A stretch of DNA of 36,383 bases from Actinomycetota bacterium. GTDB taxonomy: Bacteria > Actinomycetota > Thermoleophilia > Solirubrobacterales > 70-9. Every line of letters starts with the position of its first letter. Positions within the stretch are counted from its first letter, which is position 1. Made by a program: the position numbers and the translations under genes. The stretch is taken from the NCBI GenBank assembly GCA_030917845.1, contig JAUPTY010000005.1:1-36383 (forward strand). Reading direction: 5' to 3'. Below are positions 18,714 through 27,636 of the stretch, in pieces. Under the pieces are notes generated by a model. It did not search any database, was not told the DNA's origin, and saw only the letters and a program-made list of their open reading frames with translations.

Positions 18714-19376
18714 TCAGGCCCGGTACGCGTCAGAGTCGAACGACATCCGGTGGATCGGAGAGGGACCGAGCAGCCGGATCGCGTCGCGGTGTGCGACCGA
18801 GGCGTATCCCTTGTGTCCTTCGAATCCGTAGCCCTCATAGGACTCCCCGGCCCGCGCCATGCAGCGGTCACGAGTCACTTTGGCAATCACTGACGCGGAC
18901 GCAACAGCGGCGCTGGTGCTGTCTCCCTTGACCAGCCTGCGATGCGGAACCTCGCAACCCTTGAGGGCGAACCCGTCAACGAGGGTGACGGCCTCCGGCC
19001 CCGAACCGAGTCCCCGGATCGCCTCTGCCAGGCATTCGATGTTGCTTACGTGAAGGCCGTTGGCGTCGATGTACCTGGCTGATCGCATCACGACCACGAC
19101 GCGTACGGCGCAATCGAGCACCTCCGGATATAGCCGCTCCCTCGCCTTCGCGGTCAGCTTCTTCGAATCGCGAATTCCGGCCAGCCGGCCGGCGCCTTCG
19201 CTTTCGAGGCAGTCCCGGTTCAGCAGCACGGCAGCGGCGACGATGGGACCGGCAAGACAGCCGCGGCCGGCTTCGTCGGCACCCGCTACCAGGGGCGCGT
19301 TGAAACCAAGGTCATGCGTGAAGAGCTCACCCGGAGCGGAAACCGCGGCGGGGCTTTCGGTGGGGCTAGAGCCCAC
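18714..19376 (-). CDS. rnhB: Ribonuclease HII
   Basis: LVAGADEAGRGCLAGPIVAAAVLL...IRDSKKLTAKARERLYPEV...VTLVDGFALKG...VKGDSTSAAVASASVIAKVTRDRCM. Confidence 0.95.
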   Translation of the reverse strand: MGSSPTESPAAVSAPGELFTHDLGFNAPLVAGADEAGRGCLAGPIVAAAVLLNRDCLESEGAGRLAGIRDSKKLTAKARERLYPEVLDCAVRVVVVMRSARYIDANGLHVSNIECLAEAIRGLGSGPEAVTLVDGFALKGCEVPHRRLVKGDSTSAAVASASVIAKVTRDRCMARAGESYEGYGFEGHKGYASVAHRDAIRLLGPSPIHRMSFDSDAYRA

Positions 19377-19947
19377 CGATGCGGTTCGGCGGCCAGTAGG
19401 TGGCGAAGGCCTTGCCGATCAGCCATTCCTCGGGCAGCGGGCCCCAGAAACGGCTGTCGTCACTGTGACCGCGGTTGTCACCCATCATGAAGAAATGGCC
19501 TTCGGGGACGGTGATCTCCTCGGGCAGGTTGCAGCCGGAGCCGTCCGGCCCGCAGGGGACGATTTCGTAGCCATCCGGTTCGACCACTTCGCCGTTGACC
19601 ACCGGCAATCCGCGTTCGATCGAGACTGTGTCCCCGGGACCGGCGACGATCCGCTTTATGAAGGTGTCACCGGACTTCTCGGGGGTCGCCTCCGGGCAGG
19701 GCTCACCGTTCTCGGAAGTAACGCCACAGCCGTTCCCGTTGGCGCCGCCGTTGTCAACGCCGGCCGGCGGGTGGAACACGACCACGTCACCCGGCTTGGG
19801 ATCGGTGAAGTGGTAGACGAAGCGGTTGACCAGGATTCGCTGATTGATGTCCAGCGTCGGCTCCATCGAGCCAGACGGGATCTGGTACGGCTTGATCAGG
19901 AAGGCCTGAATCAGCAGCGCCAGCCCAAGGGCCAGCGCCACGATCAC
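19366..19947 (-). CDS. lepB: Signal peptidase I
   Basis: IKPYQIPSGSMEPTLDINQRILVNRF...KSGDTFIKRIVAGPGDTVSI...FFMMGDNRGHSDDSRFWGPLPEEWLIGKAF. True start may be upstream, near the rplS stop. Confidence 0.94.
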   Translation of the reverse strand: MIVALALGLALLIQAFLIKPYQIPSGSMEPTLDINQRILVNRFVYHFTDPKPGDVVVFHPPAGVDNGGANGNGCGVTSENGEPCPEATPEKSGDTFIKRIVAGPGDTVSIERGLPVVNGEVVEPDGYEIVPCGPDGSGCNLPEEITVPEGHFFMMGDNRGHSDDSRFWGPLPEEWLIGKAFATYWPPNRIGGL

Positions 19948-20000
19948 GACCAGTTCGACGAAGCTCCCCCCGGCCGTCTTCGGCTTGGGGATCTTCGGGC

Positions 20001-20678
20001 TCAGGCTTCTTCCTTCTTATCCTGCTCGCCGTCTTCGGCGGGCTGATCAGAGGCGTCAGCCTCGGGAGCCTCGTCGGAAGCTTCCGCTTCCGGGGTCTCA
20101 TCGGCCTCGGCAGCCGGCTCCTCGGCTGCAGGCTCTGCTGTTTCCTCGGCCGGAGCATCGGCTTCGGCAGCTTCTGCCTCAGGGGCTTCGGTGGTCTCGG
20201 CCTCGGTGGCTTCAGTCGCCTCGGCTTCAGTGGCTTCGGCCTCGGTGGCCTCGGTCACTTCTTCGATCGGTTCCTGTGCTTCACCTGACGCATCCACTGC
20301 TGCGGAAGTTCCAACCATGTCCTCGTCAATGCCCCAGCGACGCTCGGCGACGCGGGCGGCCTTGCCGACCCGGCCACGCAGGTAGTAGAGCTTGGCGCGA
20401 CGCACGCGACCGCGGGAAGCGACTTCTAGCTTCTCGATCTTCGGCGAGTGGAGCGGAAAAGTACGCTCGACACCGACACCGAAGGACTGCTTGCGCACCG
20501 TGAAGGTCTCACGTACTCCAGAGCCCTGGCGCTTGATCACCACGCCTTCGAATACCTGCGGGCGCTTGCGATTTCCCTCGATGACGAGGAAGTGAACGCG
20601 TACGCGATCTCCCGGGGCGAAGGACGGAAGTCCTTCCCTCAGCTGACTGGTTTCGATGTCCTGGATTACAGTGCTCAT
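20001..20678 (-). CDS. rplS: 50S ribosomal protein L19 with ~110-aa acidic C-terminal extension
   Basis: Core: [96 protein letters not shown]. It is followed by a low-complexity E/A/T tail. Confidence 0.95.
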   Translation of the reverse strand: MSTVIQDIETSQLREGLPSFAPGDRVRVHFLVIEGNRKRPQVFEGVVIKRQGSGVRETFTVRKQSFGVGVERTFPLHSPKIEKLEVASRGRVRRAKLYYLRGRVGKAARVAERRWGIDEDMVGTSAAVDASGEAQEPIEEVTEATEAEATEAEATEATEAETTEAPEAEAAEADAPAEETAEPAAEEPAAEADETPEAEASDEAPEADASDQPAEDGEQDKKEEA

Positions 20679-20745
20679 GGCTTAAAAAGACGGGCCGGTT
20701 TGTGGCCCGCGGACGCGCAATCCTACCTGAGGAAGGCGACCAGTG

Positions 20746-21429
20746 TCATTCCGGGTCCAGATCAGGCCCGGCAGCCTCACCTCGGCGCCGACTCTGTTCG
20801 AGCCGCCACTCCCTGACCCTGGCGTGATCTCCCGAGACCAGGACCTCCGGTATCCCCCAGCCGCGGTATTCAGGCGGGCGGGTGTAGTGCGGATACTCCG
20901 GGAGCCCGTCAAGCGCCTCGCTCCACGATTCCTCGATCGCGCTGTCGTCATCTCCCAGCGCCCCGGGCTGGCGCCGCATGATCGCGTCGGCGATGACCAT
21001 CGCCGGCAGTTCTCCCCCGGCCAGTACATATGGGCCGATCGAGATCTCGTCATCGGCGAGGTGCTCGTGAACCCGGTGGTCGAAGCCTTCGTAGCGGCCA
21101 CAGAGCAGCGCCAGACCCGGTTCGGACGCCAGTTCAGTGACCACCGAGTCGTCGAGCATCCGGCCGGCCGGACTGAGGACCACGGTGCGAGGGCGTTCCC
21201 AGTCTCCGTAGACGCCCTGCAGAGCCGAATCAACCACGTCGACCCGCAGCACCATTCCCGCGCCTCCGCCGTAAGGTGCGTCATCGACCCGGCCACCCTT
21301 GAGCGGCGTCCAGTCGCGGTAGTCGCGAAGTTCGAGTTCCGCGCCATGCTCGATCGCCTTGCGAACTGGCCTCTGCTGGCTGAACCAGTCAAAGGCCTCT
21401 GGAAAAAGAGTGAAAATGTCGAGCTTCAC
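20746..21429 (-). CDS. trmD: tRNA (guanine-N1)-methyltransferase
   Basis: MKLDIFTLFPEAF...DDAPYGGGAGMVLRVD...TVVLSPAGRMLDD...LLCGRYEGFDHRVHE...SIGPYVLAGGELPAMVIADAIMR. Confidence 0.95.
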   Translation of the reverse strand: MKLDIFTLFPEAFDWFSQQRPVRKAIEHGAELELRDYRDWTPLKGGRVDDAPYGGGAGMVLRVDVVDSALQGVYGDWERPRTVVLSPAGRMLDDSVVTELASEPGLALLCGRYEGFDHRVHEHLADDEISIGPYVLAGGELPAMVIADAIMRRQPGALGDDDSAIEESWSEALDGLPEYPHYTRPPEYRGWGIPEVLVSGDHARVREWRLEQSRRRGEAAGPDLDPE

Positions 21430-21457
21430 GTCAGGCCTTTCTTCGGCCCCGGAGTGC

Positions 21458-21688
21458 TCAGTCCAGGATGTCGACCAGCACGCGGCGCTCTTCGCGCACC
21501 GCAGCGGCCTTGGCGACGGTGCGAATTGCGTTCGCTACCCGTCCGCCCCGGCCGATGACCCGGCCGAGATCGTCTTCGCCGACCGTGATCTCGAAGACCA
21601 GGTCGCCGTCTTCCTCGAGTTGCTCGACCTCAACCGCGTCGGGATCCTCGACCAGAGACCGCGTGATGTAGAGAAGCATCTCCTGCAT
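21458..21688 (-). CDS. khpA: KH-domain RNA-binding protein (KhpA/YlqC type)
   Basis: MQEMLLYITRSLVEDPDAVEVEQLEED...FEITVGEDDLGRVIGRGGRVANAIRTVAKAAA (GRVIGRGG KH loop), between rpsP and trmD. Confidence 0.9.
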   Translation of the reverse strand: MQEMLLYITRSLVEDPDAVEVEQLEEDGDLVFEITVGEDDLGRVIGRGGRVANAIRTVAKAAAVREERRVLVDILD

Positions 21689-21703
21689 CGGCGCGGGAAA
21701 GCC

Positions 21704-21958
21704 TCAGCTGCCGGTGGCTTTGATGCCCTTGATCCGCAGCAGACCAGCGACCCGCTCGGAGGGCTGGGCGCCCTTTTCGAGCCAGTAATTGGCCCGTTCC
21801 TCGTCGATCACGATGGTCGACGGATCGGTCTGGGCGTTGTACTGCCCGATCGTTTCGATCGAGCGGCCGTCACGCGGCGCGCGCTTGTCGGCGACGACGA
21901 TTCGCCAGATCGGGTTCTTCTTGGAACCAACTCTTCTAAGTCTGATACGGACTGCCAT
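21704..21958 (-). CDS. rpsP: 30S ribosomal protein S16
   Basis: MAVRIRLRRVGSKKNPIWRIVVADKRAPRDGRSIETIGQYNAQTDPSTIVIDEERANYWLEKGAQPSERVAGLL. Confidence 0.96.
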   Translation of the reverse strand: MAVRIRLRRVGSKKNPIWRIVVADKRAPRDGRSIETIGQYNAQTDPSTIVIDEERANYWLEKGAQPSERVAGLLRIKGIKATGS

Positions 21959-21988
21959 AGGACGGGGAATCGTACAGATTTCGGGCGG

Positions 21989-23356
21989 CTAGCGCCGTCT
22001 CATCTTCGGACGCTGGGTCTGCCCCATCATCTTCGCCATCTGGTTCTGGTCCGGCATCTGGCCATTGGCCATGTGCTTCATCAGTTTCTTCATCTGGTCG
22101 AACTGTTTGACCAGGTTGTTCACCTGCTGAATCTTGGTTCCCGAACCTTCGGCGATCCGGCGGCGACGCGAGCCCTTGATGATCTGCGGCACCGCCCGTT
22201 CATGCGGGGTCATTGAAAGGATGATTGCCTCGACCCGGTCGAGTTCGCTGTCGTCGACCTCGACGTCCTTCATCTTCTTCATCGCCCCCATGCCGGGCAT
22301 CATTCCCAGCAGGTTGCCGATCGGACCCATCTTGCGGACCTGGCGCATCTGTTTGAGGAAGTCCTCGAGTGTGAACTGTCCTTCCTCCATCTTCCGCTGG
22401 AGTTCCTCGGCCTCCTCTTCGGTGACCTGCTCCTCGGCCTTCTCGATCAGGCTGAGCACGTCACCCATGCCGAGAATCCGGTTCGACATCCGGTCCGGGT
22501 GGAAACGCTCGAAGTCCTCGAGCTTCTCGCCGGTCGAAGCGAAGATGATCGGCTTGCCGGTCACCGCCTTGACCGAGAGCGCGGCACCACCGCGGGCGTC
22601 GCCGTCGAGCTTGGAGATGATCACTCCGTCAAATTCGGCAGCTTCGGAGAAAGACTCGGCGACCCCGACCGCGTCCTGGCCGGTCATCGCATCAACTACC
22701 AGCAGCACGTTGTGGGGCTTGACCCGCTTGCGGATCTGCGCCAGCTCGTCCATCAATTCGGAATCGATGTGGAGGCGGCCGGCGGTGTCGATGATCAGGA
22801 CATCGCGGTTCTCATCTTTGGCCTTGTCAAGCGCCCAGGCAGCAATCTCGACCGGATTAGCGTCGGTTCCCTGCTGGTAGACGACGGCACCGGCCCGCTT
22901 GCCGACCGTTTCCAGCTGCTTGATCGCGGCCGGGCGGTAGACGTCACAGGCGGCGAGGGCGACCCGCTTGCCTTCCTTGGTCAGGAGCTTGGCGAGCTTG
23001 GCGGTGGCGGTCGTCTTGCCGGAGCCCTGAAGTCCGGCCATCAGGATGACCGTGATCCCCTTGTTGGAGAAGACGAGATCCCGGCCGGAGCCACCCATCA
23101 GTTCCGTCAACTCTTCGTTGACGATTTTCACGACCTGCTGGCCCGGGTTCAGGCTGCCGAGCACATCGGCGCCGAGGCAACGTTCCTTGACTTTCGCGGT
23201 GAAAGCCTTGACGACCTTGAAGTTGACGTCGGCCTCGAGCAGTGCGAGGCGGATTTCCCGCATCGCCTTGTCGACATCGTCCTCGGTCAGCTTGCCGCGT
23301 TTGCGGACATCCGAAAGAGTCGCCTGAAGCCGGTCTGAAAGCTGGTCAAACATCAA
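21989..23356 (-). CDS. ffh: Signal recognition particle protein Ffh
   Basis: MAGLQGSGKTTATAKLAKLL...DTAGRLHIDSELMDEL...SKLDGDARGGAALSVKAVTGKPI, plus Met-rich M domain. Confidence 0.97.
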   Translation of the reverse strand: MMFDQLSDRLQATLSDVRKRGKLTEDDVDKAMREIRLALLEADVNFKVVKAFTAKVKERCLGADVLGSLNPGQQVVKIVNEELTELMGGSGRDLVFSNKGITVILMAGLQGSGKTTATAKLAKLLTKEGKRVALAACDVYRPAAIKQLETVGKRAGAVVYQQGTDANPVEIAAWALDKAKDENRDVLIIDTAGRLHIDSELMDELAQIRKRVKPHNVLLVVDAMTGQDAVGVAESFSEAAEFDGVIISKLDGDARGGAALSVKAVTGKPIIFASTGEKLEDFERFHPDRMSNRILGMGDVLSLIEKAEEQVTEEEAEELQRKMEEGQFTLEDFLKQMRQVRKMGPIGNLLGMMPGMGAMKKMKDVEVDDSELDRVEAIILSMTPHERAVPQIIKGSRRRRIAEGSGTKIQQVNNLVKQFDQMKKLMKHMANGQMPDQNQMAKMMGQTQRPKMRRR

Positions 23357-23380
23357 ACATCAACCCTACCGACCGCTTCA

Positions 23381-24391
23381 CTACTCGTCGCCGAGGAGGG
23401 CGCGGGAGAAGTCTTCGGGGTCGAAGGGGCGGAGGTCTTCGAGGGCCTCTCCCACTCCGATCAGCTTGACCGGGATCTGGAGCTCGGTGGCGATCGCGAG
23501 AGTGATCCCGCCCTTGGCGGTGCCGTCCAGCTTGGTAAGCACTACTCCAGACACATCGGTCGCCTCGGCGAAGGCCTTGGCCTGACGGAGGCCGTTCTGG
23601 CCGGTGGTGGCATCAATCGAAATCAGTGTCTCGTGGGGGGCGCCAGGGATCTGCTTTTCGATCACCCGGCGGACCTTGCCCAGTTCATCCATCAGGTTGG
23701 ACTGGGTGTGGAGCCGGCCGGCGGTGTCGATGATCACGACGTCGGAACCACGTGCCTTGGCGGCACTGATCGCATCAAACGCGACCGAGCCTGGGTCGGC
23801 CCCTTCATTCGAGCGGACCAATTCTGCTCCGGCCCGGTCGGCCCAGGTGGCGAGCTGCTCGGCCGCCGCGGCCCGGTAGGTGTCGGCGGCACCAAGCAGG
23901 ACCGAAAGGCCAAACTCGTTCTTCAGGTGCCAGGCGATCTTGCCGATCGAAGTGGTTTTGCCGGTCCCGTTGACTCCGGTCATCAGCACAACGGCGGGGT
24001 CCTGACTCAGGTCGATCGGCGCCCGGTTGGTGGAAGCGATCTCGGTCAGGATGTCGATCAGGCGTTCCCGGATTGCCGGGCCGTCCGGGGGCACCGCGCC
24101 GGAATCAACCTCGTGTTCGAGCTTCTCGACCACCTGGGCGGTTGTCATCGCTCCGGCGTCAGCGAGGATCAGGGCTTCTTCGAGCCGTTCCCAGGTTTCG
24201 TCATCGATCCGGTCAAAAAGACTTGAACCGATTTCTTCGGTCAGGGCCCGACGGCTCTTGGAGAGGCTTTCCCTCAGGCGCCGGAAGGCGCCCATCTTCT
24301 TCGGAGCTTCCTCTTCGGCCGCGGGTGGTGGAGCCGAATCAGGAACGACGCGGTCGCCAAGGTCAAGGATGTCGTTCCAGGTCGAGCTCAT
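23381..24391 (-). CDS. ftsY: SRP receptor FtsY
   Basis: MTGVNGTGKTTSIGKIAWHLKNEFG...DTAGRLHTQSNLMDELGKVRRVI...TKLDGTAKGGITLAIATELQIPVKLIGVGEALEDLRPFDPEDFSRALL. Confidence 0.96.
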   Translation of the reverse strand: MSSTWNDILDLGDRVVPDSAPPPAAEEEAPKKMGAFRRLRESLSKSRRALTEEIGSSLFDRIDDETWERLEEALILADAGAMTTAQVVEKLEHEVDSGAVPPDGPAIRERLIDILTEIASTNRAPIDLSQDPAVVLMTGVNGTGKTTSIGKIAWHLKNEFGLSVLLGAADTYRAAAAEQLATWADRAGAELVRSNEGADPGSVAFDAISAAKARGSDVVIIDTAGRLHTQSNLMDELGKVRRVIEKQIPGAPHETLISIDATTGQNGLRQAKAFAEATDVSGVVLTKLDGTAKGGITLAIATELQIPVKLIGVGEALEDLRPFDPEDFSRALLGDE

Positions 24392-24426
24392 CGATGCCCA
24401 AAACTACCGGTCAGCTGGCCGCCGGT

Positions 24427-26781
24427 TCAGGCCGCTTCGAGCGAGGTGCCTTCGAGAGCCGTAACTCCCTTGGGGAGGCGACGGGAGATCACCTTGGTGA
24501 CACCGTCACCGCCCATGCTGACTCCGTAGAGAACGTCGGCAGCGTCCATGGTCAGTTTCTGGTGGGTGACGATCACGAACTGGGTCCGGTCGGAGAAGCG
24601 GCGAACCAGTTCGAGGAACCGGTTGATGTTGGCGTCATCGAGTGCAGCCTCGACCTCGTCAAGGATGTAGAACGGGCAGGGCCGGGCGAGGAAGACGGCA
24701 AAGACGAAGGCCAGAGCGGTCATCGCTTTCTCGCCGCCGGATAGCAGGCTCATCTGGCGCATCCGCTTGCCCTGCGGTGTCACTTCGAGCTCGACTCCGA
24801 AGTCGGATTCATTCGGGGTGCGCGGACCGTCTTCGTCTTCGATCTCTTCCTCACCCTCGGCGGCCTCTTCGCCTTCGGCGGCAGGCTGCGGTACAGGCCG
24901 CAGGTCCACCGAGCGAAGCCGTCCGGAGCCGCCCGGGAAGAGCTGGGTGATCATTTCCTCGAAGTTTCGGGCGGTCGCCTCGAAAGTCTCGTCGAAGGAG
25001 CGTTTGATCTCGGCGTCGATGTCGCGAATCACCGCTTCGAGCTCCCGCATCGCCCGCTCCGTGTCCTCGCGCTGGGCGACCAGCTGCTCGACGTGTTCAA
25101 GCGCTTCCTCGTATTCCTTCTGGGCCAGCGGGTTGACCGGACCGAGCCGTTCGCGGCGCGACCTCAGGCTGGCGAGACGCTTCTCGATCTGATCGCGCTC
25201 TTCCTCGTCGAGTTCCTGTTCCGGTTCCGGAATCTCGGTTTCGAGCTTCTCGGCAATCTTCGCCAGCTCCGACGCAGCTTCGGCCCGCCGGTCCCCCAGA
25301 TGAGCGGCCTCGACCTCGGCACTCGTCACCTGCTCCGCCACGGCGCGCAGCTTGCCCTGGATGTTGATCTCCAGGTCCGAACATGCCTTCAGTTCGGCCG
25401 AGATCTCGTCGGCATCTTTCTGGTCACCGATCACGGTCCGCTCGGCCTTTGAGACCCGGTCACGAATCGCCTGCCCGGTCTCGCTGGCCGTGTTCTCGAG
25501 GGTCGTGAGCAGGGCCCAGAGGTTCTCCACCGCTGCCATCTGCTCGCCCAGCCGCTCGCGATGCCTTTCACCAAGCAGCCCTTCCGCCCTGCGAGCGTGA
25601 CGGGTTGCCCGCTCGGCCCCGGTGTGGACGTCAGCCAGAGCTTCGAGCCGGCGAGATTCGGGACCATCGGCCTTTGCCTGTCGCAGTCCTTCAGCTGCAG
25701 TGGCCAGGCCGGCATCGACCTCGGAGAGTTCCTCGACCAGACGCTTGGCCCGCTCGCTCGCGCTTCCGCTTGAACCCACGTCCAGCGTGAGTGGGGCAAG
25801 TTCCAGCCTGAGATCCTCGACCCGGGCGGCCAGCTTGCGGCCCTGCTCGGCGATCCGCGAGGTCTCGATCGCGACTTTTTCCTGGCCGGACCGAAGCCCG
25901 TTGAGGATTCCCCAGATCGCGGTCCGCTCCCGGTCCCGCTCGGCAAAGCGCTCCTCGGCGGCACTTCTCCGCTGGGATACAACGGAGAGTTCCTTTTCGA
26001 ATCCGTCCCTGATCTTGCGGGCCTTCGCCGCCGCCTCGCGGGCTTGAAGCAACCTTGCCTCACCGAAACGAAGCTCTTCCGAAACCAGCCGGCTCCTCAG
26101 TTCAAGCTCCTGCCGCTCGATCCGGGCGCCAATCTCGGCCGAATTGGCCTGCTGCTTCAGGGGCCGGAGCGCCTTGCGCGCCTCGCGTTCGACGTCCAGG
26201 GCCCGGTCGAGGTTGTCCCGGGTCGCGATCAGCTTCAGTTCGGAGCGGCGGCGGCGCTTGCGGAACTTGCCGAGCCCGGCCGCCTCTTCGATCAGCAGTC
26301 TCCGCTCGCGCGGCTTCGAGTGAACGATCGCGTCCACCCGGCCCTGGCTGATCACAGAATGCATTTCACGGCCGAGGTTCGCGTCGGAAAGCAGTTCGAT
26401 GATGTCGGTCAACCGGCACCTGGCCCCGTTCAGGCGATATTCGCCGTCACCGTTGCGATCAAGCCGTCGCGTAATCGCGAACTCGGAGAACTCGTCACCG
26501 AGCTGACCATCCGAGTTGTCGATCACAACTTCCACTTCGGCCTCGGAACGGGCACCGACATTCTTGCCGCCGACCGAAATCACGTCCTGCATCGAAGCGC
26601 CGCGGATTGCCCCCGGGCTTTGCTCGCCCAGCGCCCACAGCACGGCGTCGGTGATGTTCGACTTGCCGGAACCGTTTGGTCCGACGATCACGCTTACTCC
26701 TGGCGAGAACGCCAGCTCCGTCTTTTCCGGGAAGGACTTGAAGCCCTTCATGGTCACCGAACGCAGGTACATATGAACCAC
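24427..26781 (-). CDS. smc: Chromosome segregation protein SMC, short form (784 aa) with no recognisable hinge
   Basis: N-terminal MYLRSVTMKGFKSFPEKTELAFSPGVSVIVGPNGSGKSNITDAVLWALGEQSPGAIRG. C-terminal ERLGPVNPLAQKEYEE...QMSLLSGGEKAMTALAFVFAVFLARPCPFYILDEVEAALDDANINRF. Gene order rnc-smc-ftsY-ffh supports orthology. Confidence 0.93.
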   Translation of the reverse strand: MVHMYLRSVTMKGFKSFPEKTELAFSPGVSVIVGPNGSGKSNITDAVLWALGEQSPGAIRGASMQDVISVGGKNVGARSEAEVEVVIDNSDGQLGDEFSEFAITRRLDRNGDGEYRLNGARCRLTDIIELLSDANLGREMHSVISQGRVDAIVHSKPRERRLLIEEAAGLGKFRKRRRRSELKLIATRDNLDRALDVEREARKALRPLKQQANSAEIGARIERQELELRSRLVSEELRFGEARLLQAREAAAKARKIRDGFEKELSVVSQRRSAAEERFAERDRERTAIWGILNGLRSGQEKVAIETSRIAEQGRKLAARVEDLRLELAPLTLDVGSSGSASERAKRLVEELSEVDAGLATAAEGLRQAKADGPESRRLEALADVHTGAERATRHARRAEGLLGERHRERLGEQMAAVENLWALLTTLENTASETGQAIRDRVSKAERTVIGDQKDADEISAELKACSDLEINIQGKLRAVAEQVTSAEVEAAHLGDRRAEAASELAKIAEKLETEIPEPEQELDEEERDQIEKRLASLRSRRERLGPVNPLAQKEYEEALEHVEQLVAQREDTERAMRELEAVIRDIDAEIKRSFDETFEATARNFEEMITQLFPGGSGRLRSVDLRPVPQPAAEGEEAAEGEEEIEDEDGPRTPNESDFGVELEVTPQGKRMRQMSLLSGGEKAMTALAFVFAVFLARPCPFYILDEVEAALDDANINRFLELVRRFSDRTQFVIVTHQKLTMDAADVLYGVSMGGDGVTKVISRRLPKGVTALEGTSLEAA

Positions 26782-26880
26782 AGAGTGCCGGTTCCGCCGG
26801 ACGGACGATTTCCCCCTCCGGAGACCTTCAACTCGGCTCCGGCACTGGGAAAAACCGTTTCCCGCAAAGTGCAGGGGAAA

Positions 26881-27636
26881 TCAGTCGGCAAGGCGGACGA
26901 GAGCGATCTCGGCAGCAGCCTGTCCAGCCGCCTTCTTGCTGCGCCCTTCGCCTCTTCCGATTTCCTCGTCGCGGAAAATGACCGCCACCACATAGGTCCT
27001 CTGATGGGCCGGCCCGTTCGATGCGATCACTTCATAGGTGACCGTCTCTCCCTGCCGGGCAGCTTCCTCCTGCAGCGCCGACTTGAAATCGGTCTGGTTC
27101 TCCTGAACCGCCGAAATCCTCGGCCGGAAAGCCTGGACGACCGCGTCCGAGGTCGTCTGGAAGCCGTAATGCAGGTAGCAGGCACCGATCAGCGCCTCGG
27201 TGATCTCCGGCAGTGGCCGCTCGCCTTTCAGCAGGAGCCGGGCCGGGGTCTGCTTGCCGTCGGGCTCGCCCGGATCGGCCTCCATCAGCATTTCCGGGAT
27301 GCCAAGTCCGCGACCCACTTCGGCACAGGAGGTGCCGCTCACCACCTGGTTGAGGATCTTGGTCAGGGAGCCAGCGTTCAGATCCGGCAGGCTCCGGTAG
27401 AGGTCATCGGCCACCGCGAGGCCGAGCACGCTGTCGCCCAGCAATGCCAGGCGTTCATAGGATCCGGTCCGGTTTGCGGTCCAGGATGAATGCGTGAGGG
27501 CTGGCCGGCGGAGTTCATCCGGCAGCCCGCCGATCAGGCCAGCGAGATCAGCGTCGGAATCATTGCCACCGGACTTTCCGGTGGCTCCAGGCCCTTCGGC
27601 CCGGTCACGCGCCCGCTTTAGCCACGACAAAGTCAA
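26881..27636 (-). CDS. rnc: Ribonuclease III with altered catalytic motif
   Basis: ALTHSSWTANRTGSYERLALLGDSVLGLAVADDLY...ITEALIGACYLHYGF, then dsRBD DFKSALQEEAARQGETVTYEV...GRGEGRSKKAAGQAAAEIAL. Confidence 0.9.
   Translation of the reverse strand: MTLSWLKRARDRAEGPGATGKSGGNDSDADLAGLIGGLPDELRRPALTHSSWTANRTGSYERLALLGDSVLGLAVADDLYRSLPDLNAGSLTKILNQVVSGTSCAEVGRGLGIPEMLMEADPGEPDGKQTPARLLLKGERPLPEITEALIGACYLHYGFQTTSDAVVQAFRPRISAVQENQTDFKSALQEEAARQGETVTYEVIASNGPAHQRTYVVAVIFRDEEIGRGEGRSKKAAGQAAAEIALVRLAD

Noticed and set aside
20100-20270. Repetitive ggcttcagtggcttcggcctcggtggc tract as a CRISPR or satellite repeat
   Set aside because: It is the in-frame coding repeat for the E/A/T-rich L19 tail, with no spacer-repeat organisation.
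26044-27489. Long plus-strand ORF (481 aa) opposite smc/rnc
   Set aside because: Antisense shadow of GC-rich coding sequence; no recognisable domains, and it overlaps two well-supported minus-strand genes.
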